64,000 bases of DNA, from positions 118,377,982 through 118,441,981 of the forward strand of contig OY730194.1 of the NCBI GenBank assembly GCA_963422505.1, written 5' to 3'. Within the stretch, counting starts at the first letter, position 1. Every line of letters begins with the position of its first letter. Of the stretch, positions 11,689-23,410 are shown piece after piece. This DNA comes from Pseudognaphalium luteoalbum. Its lineage: Eukaryota; Streptophyta; Magnoliopsida; Asterales; Asteraceae. The position numbers and the translations under genes were made by a program. A model generated the notes under the pieces. The model was not told the DNA's origin. It did no database searches and saw only the letters and a program-made list of their open reading frames with translations.

Positions 11689-12096
11689 TAATGCAGTTTT
11701 AATTATTATTTTATAGTTTTCTTTCCAAGCTAACCTTTTAGTTTAAATAGTCTCTTTTGTTTAGGGTTATGATTAGTTTTTGATATTGATTAATAAAAAT
11801 AAAGCTTTGCTTTTATCTAAGAATTGCCCATTGGAATTCTTATCATCTTTCTTATTCTTTAATTGCTCGGCCATTACGATCCGTCATTATTTGATGATGC
11901 AGTTTTAATTATTATTTTTTAGCTTTCTTTCCAAGCTAATCTTTTAGTTTAAATAGTCTCTTTTGTTTAGGGTTATGATTAGTTTTTGATATTGATTAAT
12001 AAAAATAAAGCTTTGCTTTTATCTAAGAATTGCCTAATTTGAATTCTTATGATCTTTCTTGTTCTTCGATTGCTCGGCCATTACGATCCGTCATCA
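11689..12096 (+). repeat. Tandem pair of a second, shorter LTR type
   Basis: Two about 201-bp copies (11689-11889 and 11895-12096) lie in direct tandem with a 206-bp period and the 5-bp junction TTTGA. The first copy is preceded by a polypurine tract (about 11676-11688), as a 3' LTR would be. The second is followed by TT and a tRNA-Met primer-binding site (12099-12110), as a 5' LTR would be. They share only the terminal motifs with the 413-bp LTRs. The order PPT-LTR-LTR-PBS is that of a tandem or two-LTR junction, not of a nested insertion. Confidence 0.8.
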
Positions 12097-12110
12097 TTTG
12101 GTATCAGAGC

Positions 12111-12701
12111 ATAGGTTCGGGAGAAGAAATCGCACAACCAAAAGAAGCCAATCGAAGAAAACGAAAAAATCCGTACAATTTCGTCATAATTTGCACAGCT
12201 GCAAGAGAATCGACATCACAGATTCGTTAACCGTTGGATCGTTGTGATTTTCAGGTATGTGGTTTAGAACACATAGCCGCACAATCTGACCGTTTGGGAT
12301 TTTCGATTGATTTTTCGGCAGGAGATATGAATTTCCAAAGTTGTTGCAGTTTTCTAGACCGAATATGTTTGATTTTGGTAATCGTAGATTCGCCGGAAGA
12401 GGCAACGAAATAACCAACCACCGATACGCACGTGTGTTAGAGAATGAATACCTCATAAACAATTGGAGGAACTTCAGACGGATTCCAACAACGAGCCAAC
12501 CGTAGAGTCTCCGAATGAGGCAACGGAAACGCGAGTGAGGAAGAAGTCCCCGGATGATTTTATCGGATGTTTTGAACAAGATGGATCGTGATTTTCTTTG
12601 GAGAAGCCGTGTTATGGAAACAAAAGGGGGTTAGAAAGTTTTAGAGTTCGAGACTTGGAAAGACAAGACTCGGGGACGAGTCTTTTCCAAGAGGGGGGAA
12701 A
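12111..12701 (+). other. Second leader and polypurine tract inside the composite element
   Basis: Follows the second primer-binding site. It carries only short frames (for example 12184-12579 minus), none with a known domain. It ends in a G-rich polypurine tract (AAGAGGGGGGAAA) directly before the 3' LTR at 12702. The sequence just upstream (GACTCGGGGACGAGTC) resembles the text before the first internal PPT near 11653-11669, so the two segments share an origin. Confidence 0.6.
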
Positions 12702-13114
12702 TGATGCAGAGAATGCCTTCAGGCCTCCAGTTCCTCTTGCTTAGCTGTTGTTTCTTTGGTTAACATGTGAAGTCTAAATTCGTAACGATTCGAAGATCGA
12801 AGGGTCATAAATGACAATTTACAATTGTCATAATCTATTCAATTTAATTTAATATTTATTTAGTTTTAGTTAGGATTTATCTAGATTTGATTTATAATTA
12901 TTTTAATTACTGTTTTCTTTTTCATCAAGTTTAGTCTAGGGTTAGAAGTCTATATAAACATTTGATTGTATTAAGGTTTGAGTTAATTGAAGATGAATTA
13001 TTAAAAAGAGAGTGATTCTCGAGAAGTCACGTTTTAAGGCACCCATTTAGGGTTTATTGAATTTCGTTCATGTTTATTGTGTAATTTCTTCGACTCACAA
13101 ACACCCCGTCATCA
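12702..13114 (+). repeat. 3' LTR of the composite element
   Basis: 413 bp, same length as the 5' copy, ending CATCA and followed by the target duplication ATTAC. Differences from the 5' LTR are mostly C/T transitions concentrated in the first 90 bp. Confidence 0.85.
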
Positions 13115-13446
13115 ATTACTATCTAGATGAAATTTACAATTGTCATAATCTATCCAATTTAATTTAATATTTATTTAGTTTTATTTAGGATTTATTTAGA
13201 TTTGATTTATAATTATTTTTATTATTGTTTTCTTTTTCATCAAGTTTAGTCTAGGGTTAAAAGTCTATATAAACATTTGATTGTATTAAGGTTTGAGTTA
13301 GTTGAAGATGAATTATTAAAAAGAGAGTGATTCTCGAAAAGTTCCGTTTTAAAGCACCCGTTTAGGATTTATTGAATTTCCGTTCATGTTTATTGTGTAA
13401 TTTCTTCGATTCACAAACACCCCGTCATCAATTACTATCTAGATAA
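13115..13446 (+). repeat. Duplicated partial 3' LTR with its flank
   Basis: A third LTR fragment (about 13129-13430) lacks the first 110 bp of the LTR. The host flank 'ATTACTATCTAGAT' occurs both before it (13115-13128) and after it (13431-13444), with a period of about 316 bp. This is a tandem duplication of the 3' LTR plus flank made after insertion. The breakpoint shows short homology (ATGA and AATTT). Confidence 0.8.
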
Positions 13447-13826
13447 AATTAAAAGTATATTATTTTATTTTAAAAATTATAACAAAAACCAAATTTAATA
13501 TGTTGCTTCACAGGTTATAAAAGGCTTGTAGTGTTCAATAACTAAGCTTATAACGATAAAAATGAACAATTCATAAAGGGTTAAGTAAATGAAAAACTAA
13601 GCTAAAAAGTATAAAGATTAGCAAAACCCCAGAAACTGGCAAACATACGGAAATATTATGAATGAAGATAATATTAAGGGCAATCAATTAGTGTGACAAC
13701 CAATAGTTGAGCCAAAAAACAGATATTAAACAAAAACCTTTTTCCCAGCTTAAATATAACAGCATTGATTAATTATTGATGAAATTCAGAGGCCCTTAAG
13801 ATTTTGAGGCTTGCAGACCTTCAAGG

Positions 13827-16800
13827 TTAGCCCTGGGAAGCACCATGTTCATGTTCAGGTGAAGGTGAAGGCGAACGCGAACCTTCAGGTGTTTTAGCAC
13901 CTGCATTTTTCGATGATTTGGAAGGGGACGACACAGAAGAATGATGGGTCCCACCATACGAGAACACAGATGAATCAATCATTGGCATACTAGGTACACT
14001 CATGCCGTAATTATATGAATATCCCACCAAAGGGTGATCATATTTACAAGTTGGCCCGAACTTGCATATTCCATAAAGACTATAATACGAACACACTGCC
14101 TGCCCCTGCAATTTCAGTCAAATTGGAGGTGAAGATTCAAGTAAATACGTAAATAGGCACTCAGAAGTTATAAGATGGACAGGTCACTAGGTCAGTCATT
14201 GTTGAATTTCTAGTTTGGGAAGAACCAAGCCAGATTGGGCAACACTCCTTTTGTCCAATTTCAATATAGTATATTAATGTGTTAATCAGAATTATAACTT
14301 GCTCTTTTGAAATGCAAAAAATAATGAAATACGAGCCTGTGATTAATAAGCATTGCAAGTAGTTTTTAGGAAACTTTCAACCCATTTAACATGTTTGACA
14401 CATTGGATCCTTTTAGCTATAAAATTTCATGTGACCCATTTGAGATAAAACACAACCCAAACAGACTTCAGCTACAAGTGTTGACTCAAAATTGCAACCT
14501 CTCCTAATAAGCACCATGTATTTTAAGATCAATGGATCAACTTACAGGTCTTAGAGGAAGCCCAAGTGGCCCCAGTGAACTAGCAGCCATTTGAGCAATC
14601 TTTTCTTTTGGATGATGGTACTTGCAGTCTGATCCATATTTGCAGTTTCCAGTGTTCATGAAATAACGACATTCTGGTTCACCAGGACGTTCAGGCAGAC
14701 TAGAAGCAGATGTTACTGAATAGGTCTGTTCAATGGAACCTGGACCACCAAAAATGCTAGCCGAGGTTACCGGGCTAAGACTTCCCTGCAAAAGGCACAC
14801 CATCAGACCACATAATGTATCACTTATTTCATTGTCATACAAGATCCACAATAACTATACCTGCTACACACTAAACTATGCCACAATTTACTACTATCTT
14901 CTTTTAACTGCTATGTTTGATGGATGAGAGCAAACAAAATCGTTTTTAGAGATGGAAATGCGAAAATCGTAGAATTTAGTTGCTGTAACTAGTATATTGG
15001 CACTGAACTAAAAAACATTCATGAACAACGAAAAGTAAGCTTAAATGCTAAGAGTACATGCTTGGTAAAAAGAAACCCACCGATCAAATTAATGAATCAA
15101 AAGATTATGGGAGTGTATGATATTATTTAATTCTCCTTTCTGAATTTATTCTGATTATTGATACGACAGGTTACATAACATTAATCAGCTTTTAATGTTT
15201 GAAGAAACAAACTCTGCTTTTGATTATATTATCTTACTATTTGAGGATAAGATAATATATTTCTAGCAAACTGCAGAAAAACTGATTATCATAAAATTAA
15301 CTGCCCTTCTTCTTTTACCCTTAATGGAGATTTTTACTCCTCATCTCACGAGACAAATCTTCTTTTCACAAGTTTCATATTTAGTCAATTTACACTTTTA
15401 TGTATCAGATAACCGAATACTCGGGAATTTGTTGAACATTGCTGGTACATCAAATAATAAAAGTGGATTCAAACAACATCTTCAAAGACCGGTTTTATAA
15501 TTAGTGACTATCTTATTCGGATTATTCAAAGTCACATAATTACTTCCAAAGAGCACATCCAAACATACTCAAATTATGTGAAGTTACCATGTAAGTGCTC
15601 CAAGGTTGTGCAGGGGGAATGCCTTGAGAAGGAGGAAGAAGATATGGTAAGTAATTTTGAGGAGCCTGTAAGACAGGATCAGAAACATATGTTGCTCTAG
15701 GTAATGACCATGCAGAAATACCAGGCGAAGGTATGATTGTAGATGTATTATTATATGGCATTGATCCGTCAACTGATGGCTGTGGATGATGGAACTTGCA
15801 TACAACTCCAAATTTACAAGATCCAGTTCGTATGTAATGAGCGCATGCTTTCTCTTCCTAAATCGGTGTCTTTCAAGTAAGCATAATTAAATAAATAACA
15901 ATTAACTTAGTAATTTTGAAACAAATGAAATACCTGACGCATAGGTAGCCCAATCATATTCAACACAACTGGTCCAGCACCACGCCTATCACGGGGATGA
16001 TTGTATTTGCAGGTTGATCCATATTTGCAAGTGCCCGTCTTTATAAAATACTGAAAATTGAGAAACTTTAATCAAAAGCAATGCCCAGAACAATTTTGTA
16101 AATTGCAACAATTAAGCACCCATAATAACCTTAAACACTTCCTATATTGTTTTCTTTTGATACAAAGATGTTCCAAGATATGTCCGTACCAAAAGCAAGG
16201 AGTATCAAAAGCATAGCATTAAATTTCATTAAAAATCATGTCTTACTGCTGCAGTAATAGAGTAAAAATCAAACCATCTACAGGTAATGGCAACGTAGTT
16301 TTCAACGTATTAAACTAATGTGTCTATCAATCCCGATTGAAATGTAACAGTATTAAGACGATGAGTGACCATGTTACTTTAAAAGGAATTTTGCTCCAGG
16401 ACTAAAGAGGTGTTTGGATTTGCTGTAAACCTGATTTTATAGATACTTAAGACTTAGTGTAGTAATTTTAGATTCGCACAGTTTGGAAAATTCAAATCTT
16501 GTTCTGATTTTCTGCTTAATAAAGCCAAAATAACCAGATTTTGAAAAGCAAGAAACATAACTGCTTTATAGCTTCAAGGGTAAATGAAAATCACACAAAC
16601 ACGCCCCCAAACACTATCCAACTCGAATCACTTTCTTGTGATTATGAATCGTATTCTCATTATTCAATGTTGCAGTCATCACTTGTAAATGTCATATACA
16701 ACCAGCCCCCAAAGAAACACTTCCCATTTGGTTTAGGATTCAAGGAATCTCAATAGTTACTCTCGTAAGTAACAAAGTGCAGTATCAAAAAATAAGTTCA

Positions 16801-17767
16801 AGTAGCTCTTCTTTCATGTTAAACATACATGCGGAAATCTGTAAACGGACTTATATATATACCATGCATTATGATATATTGCAAACAATCTGACCAGATT
16901 AATATGGAAAAAGGTCTACAGAAACTTACCACACAATCTGGCTCTCCAACTCTTTCTGGAAGTTCACCTCCAAGTTGATTAGCCTATAAATTGATAAAGG
17001 CATAATCATTACGCATCAACGATCAAACAAGGACAAAAAGAGCCTTTTTCTACTTAAATGGCTACACCCAAGACCGGCCAACTATGATTCACCACCATTG
17101 TTCTTTCATGACTCAGTTACGCCGTTATCATCACAAATGAGTAGTCTTTACCACTTTCCCGTTATATAAAACTCATAACAATAATTATAAACAAAGACCA
17201 AACTAAAACTAATTTTTTAAGATGCTTCTTTTGTTTACCTGCCTAATGTGGGTTGGATGGTTAAACCTACAACTATTTCCATAGCCACACATCCCAGTCC
17301 TTAGATAAAATATACAGTCCGGTTCACCGGGTCGATCAGGAAACGCCACCGAACCATCAACGGCAGTCCCATCTTCTGTTCCATCTGTCTGAATTCTCAG
17401 TCGCCTTACAGCTTCTATAATTTCAAAATAAATTATTTATATAAACATAAATTTTCAAAACTAAAATCTCACAAATTTTAAACAGTTCATCATCGCAAAA
17501 CATAGATATAAATGATCTATTATCAACAAATTAATCAAATTGCAACAGAGTAAATTGAATATACCACGATCAATTCTTCAAACTAATAAGTTGCTTCAAA
17601 ATTAAGCATCAATAAATCACTAACAGATATAATTAAATACAAAATTAAAACTTGCAACACAATAAGTGTGTAACATCAACAATTGTACCTTCAATGTTAT
17701 GAACAGATGGATTTGAAGAAGAATTAGCAACGCCACCATTCCTCTGAACACGCCGATTATCCGGCAT
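13827..17767 (-). CDS. CCCH zinc-finger protein, ZFN1-like, five fingers
   Basis: Seven coding exons on the minus strand: 17767-17689, 17414-17239, 16983-16930, 16050-15934, 15857-15588, 14785-14546 and 14105-13827. All have GT-AG borders and join to one 404-residue frame. Five CX8CX5CX3H fingers start at Cys60, 102, 147, 271 and 317, grouped three plus two, as in Arabidopsis ZFN1-type proteins of about 400 aa. The family binds RNA or DNA and is mostly nuclear; the target is unknown. The segment between fingers 3 and 4 is rich in Pro, Ser and Tyr. The C-terminus has Ser-Pro pairs (RSPSPSPEHEHG). The 5' UTR (17768-18200) holds a GAT repeat near 18065. The 3' UTR lies against the composite LTR element. 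The exact orthologue is not decided. Confidence 0.93.
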
Positions 17768-18240
17768 ACCAATATACATATAATAAATATATAGATATAG
17801 ATACAGAGATAAATTAATAAATATAAAAAACAGATTCAAATTTTCATCAAAATCGCCACACAGTATCTCTATGTGCTCTGCCCGTGTTCTGTTTTTTCTT
17901 CTTTAATTACAAAGTAAAAAACAAAATACAAAACGATGTTGAAAACAACAGAATCAGAAATTATATCTTCAAAAAACTGATTCGAAATCAACGATGATTA
18001 TAACCGATTTCAGTAACAAATTGAAGATAAAAAGTTAAAAATTCATACGTTTGTAGATGGTAATGAAGATGATGATGATGGTGATGATCAATAAGTTAAT
18101 TTGTTTTTGGAAACATGAAATTTAAAAATTGAAGATGAAATTAAAAGAGAATCTGAAACCCTAAATAATTTCATAAATGAGATATGTGTGTATGAATATG
18201 AATGTGATATGAATTATATTCTTTCTTCACTTTTTCCATT

Positions 18241-20292
18241 TCAGTAAATTTTCTCTCTCTATAGAAATATATTTTGATTATTATTACTATTATTTTTTAA
18301 TTTTGGATCTCCTCGATCTCGAAACAAGAATTTTTTTTATTATTTAATTTAATTTAAATAATGTTTGTATTATGGCTCGTGTACGAATGGGAAATATTGT
18401 CGACTGTTAGTTGACTAAACAGTCCTGAGAATCTAGAAGGATTGAAGATCATGGTCAAGGGTGAAATGGTAATTTAGTATTTTATTTATTTATTTTTTAT
18501 ATAAATAGTAAAATAAATTAATGCGGTATTTTTGTTTTCTCGTGGAATATTTGGAAAAAAATACTGGGAATGTATTGTTTTTTTTGCTTGTAGAAAATCG
18601 TCGCCGTTGAAAGGGCGGGAAAGTGGGTGGCGTGGAGGAGAAGTTTAATGATCTTGGCCGTTGAAATTTAATCAGGACAGGTGTCAGGAGATGAGGGGGG
18701 TGTTGGATAAAGGTGTAAGTTACGTGTTGTGCAAACTTAATTGTACTATGGAGTATTTCGTAGTTTTTGTAAGTAACCCCCCTTTGATTGATGATTAGTT
18801 CAATCATGACCCTTGAGTGGAAATTTATTAGCAGTTTAGTCCTTACAAGATTGATTACTTCTTGCGTTTTATCTTTGCGAATAAAATTTAAAGTTTAAGG
18901 ATTTATTTTCGTAACTATCGTCATTGATTGTTATTTCAAAACAAGATGCCTAACATTTTCGTAACGTTTTTGGAAGATTCGTAATTAATTAATCGTTATT
19001 AATGGAAGTGATGAATGACAATCTCTATTTATGTTTTTTATAATGTAACATCGACATAACATTTGATAAGTTACTAATCATCCGAAAACAAAACGCCCGC
19101 TTCACATTGACATTCAAATCTCACTTCTACCATTTCGGAAGTTTTAGGTAAGTTCAACGCAATAATACAATGCTTATTGGGTTTAAACTCGAGAATTCTA
19201 TTTTAGATCAAGGTCCCGACCATTAAAATTTAAAATTTATAATGTCAACATTGTCAATAGTTTATATTTAACATCAACATCCAATGAAAACATGAATAAC
19301 ATTTATATAGACAATTTACTTAACAAAAAATAATGCAAAAGTTGTAAAAGCATTAGATCTATTTGTGCACCGCAACTCCACAAGTACATTACATCCTTTG
19401 ATAATCCCCGTCACAAAATGCCTTATCTACGTCCAGATATTGTTAGGTTGTAAAAATCACATGGAACGTTTGATATACGAAGATATTCGAAAGGGCTAAA
19501 GTGTTAAGATGCAATTAGTTCATAGACTCTTGTAGTCGCATACGAGATATACATTTGAAGGATATGTTGAATAGTAATGGGTTGAAATTGTAAAAACGTT
19601 AGCAGGACCCAGTGGTTTGAGGATGGGACCATGATGATCGTGTGACGTTTCACGCTTAGGTTATACGTAGGCCACCTTCACCGGTTACCGCCGAACAAAT
19701 TGCCGCAAGTTTTCATACTTTTATTTCTTCTCAATTTTCACTTATTTGCCCCTATAGAATTTTGCAAACACTAAATGTTAGACCGGTTCCATTGGTGACG
19801 TCGATGGGAGCGGGCTCATCACTTCATCTAGTCACTTTTTTCATCGGAAATCCGACGTTTGTCTTTTTCGTTTTTTATAGTATATAAAGTTAAAGGTAAA
19901 TTGATAAATGTAAGACTCATAAAAATAAAGTGACGGTATAACTAAATAACAAATTTTAAAAAGCTAACGTGACTCAATCAGTTTTAATCATGGATGGAAG
20001 TGGTCTTATACCATGCAAATCCTACAAATTTGGATATGCAAATTTTTGTATTGCTGTGAAATAATTTGACAAATATATAATCACTGAAAATATAATTATA
20101 AGTATAGGTATGAGAGGGCTTGAGTGGAGCAATAATATCTACACTAAAAAAACAACAAAATCATATTGTATTTCTTTATAGCTTTAAAAGGATAAAATTT
20201 TAAAATTATCATTAACGCTATAATTTTTTAGATCAACCCTTGTATGAGGGGATATGATAAGTATTGTCAACGACACATGACTTATGTAATCG
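18241..20292. other. Intergenic, promoter side of the zinc-finger gene
   Basis: AT-rich sequence upstream of the minus-strand zinc-finger gene. The minus frame 18490-18807 has no recognisable domain and is read as chance. No RNA gene or complete transposon was seen. Confidence 0.55.
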
Positions 20293-20295
20293 TTA

Positions 20296-20550
20296 GAGCA
20301 TCTTCAATGTAAAAAGCTTTACAAAGCTTTATTTTTAAGACACGTCATCATCTTTTAGAAAAGCTTTATAGAAAAGCTTTAGCTTCAATGAGAAAAGCTT
20401 TTGCAAAGCTTTTATATTCAAATCTACACACAAAAAAGCTTGAGATTTATCAACCTTTATACCAAAAAAGCTTTTGATTCCAATGATAAAAAGCTTTTCA
20501 AAAGCTTTTTTTACAAAAAAAGCTTTAGAAAAAACTCTTGAGAGATGCTC
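20296..20550. mobile_element. Tourist-like MITE
   Basis: Terminal inverted repeats start GAGCATCT on both ends (left GAGCATCTTCAATG, right end read in reverse GAGCATCTCTCAAG). The element is flanked by TTA on both sides (20293-20295 and 20551-20553), the target duplication of PIF/Harbinger elements. It has no coding capacity. Eleven AAGCTT hexamers, mostly within A-runs, fill the interior. Confidence 0.75.
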
Positions 20551-20553
20551 TTA

Positions 20554-21915
20554 GTCATCATAATTATTACTCTATTTCACACTTACGGAGTAATATTTTT
20601 CATTTTATCATATACATTTTTAACATACGCTTATAGCCTAACAGCACCTAAATCGCACCTAAATGCAATGATGTAAACTAACACCTTTAATTTTCCTTTT
20701 ATTTATTGGTATAAATATAAATTCAACAATAGTTCTTTAATCTACACTCCTTATAATGTATACAATATTTTTCCTCTTAAATACGTAAAAACAATATAAG
20801 TGCACAAGGTACAACTCATATAGCTCATGCACAATACATACATTATATATGCAGAAAATACAACTCATATAGTTTTATTAAGCACAAATAAAAATTTAAA
20901 AGAAACTCAATATTATATATAAAAACAAAAATGTGTACTATTGTATATTTGATGTAATACGTATCATTTGAATCAATATTTCAACAGCTAATCATCTTTT
21001 TTACTGATTTCAAATTTTTCTCCGTCGTATTACACGAGTTATTGGTTACATGCTAGTCAATATCAATATATAAGGACTAAACAACAACGTTTGACTCTCA
21101 TTTATTATGTTGGAAATGAAATGCGTAGAACTTTATAACTTTTTGTTGACTTGGCTATTGGCGTGAATAAAAACACCATGGTACTTGAATGGTATATACA
21201 TATTAATTTTAATTAATATTCTAAATAAAATAAAAAAATCAAAGCATGTTACATTATAATATAATAAGGGTAAATAGATGACACACGCATTGTAAAAAAA
21301 TTTGTACATGCTGCAAAACAATTTCAATTCAGACAACAGAATGGTAGTTGACAGATACAATATGATTTTTGATTCAAATAATAAAATTGCGCATTAACAA
21401 GTTGTACAATATGCATTATATTGTCAAATTGTGTTGTATTTATCAAAACCCTAACAGAATAGGCTTTTTATCAATTAAGTTACATCCCTATGTCTTATTT
21501 AATAGTTTACATCATTACTATATATCACATTAAGCAGTCGACTTGACTCCCATTTTTAGTAATCTCTCTTTATAAGTGGCAGAAATTTCATATACAAAAA
21601 CTAAACTGGTTCATAATATTTGGTTTCCTATATTTAAACTTTTGGATTAGGTATGATCTACTTAGAGATAAGGTATGCAAATGTTGCATAAGTATATACA
21701 CTACAAAATGTCCAACTAAGACTACCTAATTATAGAAACAACTTTATGAACAATCCAGTTTCAAATTTGACTTTGTTTATGTCATTAACTTGCCAAAAGC
21801 TTGTAAAATAACTAGAGACGTACTTGTAAATTCATCTTTTGCAAGGTATTAGTTGTAACTTATAAAACGAAGGTCTAAAAATTGAATCAAATAGAGACTT
21901 ACAAAATATAGTATA
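20554..21915. other. Intergenic AT-rich spacer
   Basis: No gene recognised. Holds one TACGGAGTA nonamer (20584-20592). Short minus frame 21133-21360 is hydrophobic low-complexity sequence and not supported. Confidence 0.5.
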
Positions 21916-23409
21916 CTAGTGTTATACCCGTCCGTTGGACGGCTAAAAATTATAATTTTATACGATAACAGCTTATAAAATACTAATATGCATGAAAGGT
22001 TCATATAATTTCTGAAGAAAAAACATAATTGTTAAGATATACATGAGAATTTCAAAATAAATTATATTTAAACATAGTAATTATACAAACTAAATTTATA
22101 AATAAGAGTTTTATCTATATTAAAATCACGGCTCAAATTAAATCTTTTATAAACATTGAAAAAATAAAAATGACACAAAAATTGAAACTCTTATAAGTAA
22201 TAAGCATTCAAAATTACTACAAACATAATAATCAAGTTTAATGAAACGATATTTAAATACTTCATGATAGTGTTCATCTTCGTGTATGAGACGATAGAGT
22301 TGATTATATTTTTTATTGTGATCTTGATCGTTTAAATATATTTTTTTCCTATAAGTAACAATTCACATACTCAACTTATTCATATATGTGAATACTATAA
22401 AATATTCTTTATATAATATAACAAATGAAAATTTTAAAATGATTAAAAAGTGTCTACCTCGTGAAGTTAAACACAATATTTAATTGGATGTTATATATTC
22501 TTGTTTATTAATATAATAATTATTATTTCTACTTTATTACATAAAGTGCAAAAAGGAAAATATAAAGAAAGAAAAAAGAAAAAATAAAGACGTTATATTT
22601 TTAAGTTTTCAGACATCTTGTTCTGCTTTTACATCGTAAGAAATTATGTAAAGGATGAAGATATTAGAACGATTTATTTCATACATTTATAATTGTTGTA
22701 TTTATTTTATACATTTATAATTGTTGTAATTGTGTAGTTTAAATAATAATGAAATGTAAATAGTTTCTTAATAATAGTTAATAATATTTTTATTTTTTTA
22801 TAATAATCAACCTTCCACAAATATACAATAAAATTTGGAATAATAATATTTTCTAAAGTTGAAGTCTTGTATGATGTGGCATATATATTTGACAATTGAA
22901 GGGTATGATGACACATAAGAATATTGCTTGGTTGTCAAAAGAAGAGATGTGTCACGTAGGAAAAAAGACTTTTCTATTAGTATATATAAAAATGCAAAAA
23001 GAAACTTATAAAAAAAGAAAAAAAACAAAAATTAAAGACGTTATACTTTTAAGTTTTCAGACATCTTGTTCTACTTTCGCATCGTAAAAAATTATGTAAA
23101 GGATGAAGATATTATAACGATTTATTTCATACATCTATAATTGTTGTAATTGTGTAGTTTAAATAATAACGAAATGTAACCGTTCCTTAATAATAGTTAA
23201 TCTTTTTTTATTTTTTTTATAATAATCAACCTTCCACATATACAATAAAATTTGGAATAACAATACTTTATAAAGTTAAAGTTTTGTATGATGTAGCAGA
23301 TATATTTGACAATTGAAGGGTATGATGACACATAGGAGGATTGTTTGGTTGTCAAAAGAAGAGATGTGTCACGTAGAAAAAAAGGCTTCTCTATTAGTAT
23401 ATATAGAGA
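21916..23409 (-). mobile_element. Non-autonomous Helitron, both ends visible
   Basis: Read on the minus strand, the 3' end has a 6-bp stem hairpin (21928-21942, CCGTCC/GGACGG with a 3-nt loop), then GTATAACA and CTAG (21919-21916), followed by host T. The 5' end starts TCTCTATATATACTAATAG at 23409 and is preceded by host A at 23410. This fits Helitron rules: TC start, CTRR end, hairpin near the 3' end, insertion between A and T. The length is 1,494 bp with no Rep/Helicase frame. The 5' half is duplicated with a period near 420 bp (about 22556-22990 and 22990-23409), including a second, diverged 5' terminus near 22990. Confidence 0.8.
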
Positions 23410-23410
23410 T

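Larger units (their letters stand above)
9833..13114 (+). mobile_element. Composite non-autonomous LTR retrotransposon, 3.28 kb
   Basis: Two 413-bp LTRs (9833-10245 and 12702-13114) begin TGATG and end CATTA or CATCA. They are flanked by the 5-bp target duplication ATTAC (9828-9832 and 13115-13119). A primer-binding site TGGTATCAGAGC (10248-10259), complementary to initiator tRNA-Met, starts two bases after the 5' LTR. A polypurine tract (about 12690-12701) precedes the 3' LTR. Inside lie a broken gag, a 393-bp tandem duplication, and a second PPT joined to a tandem of two different short LTRs, followed by a second PBS and leader. There is no pol, so it must have moved with enzymes supplied in trans. 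LTR differences cluster in the first 90 bp. Confidence 0.85.
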
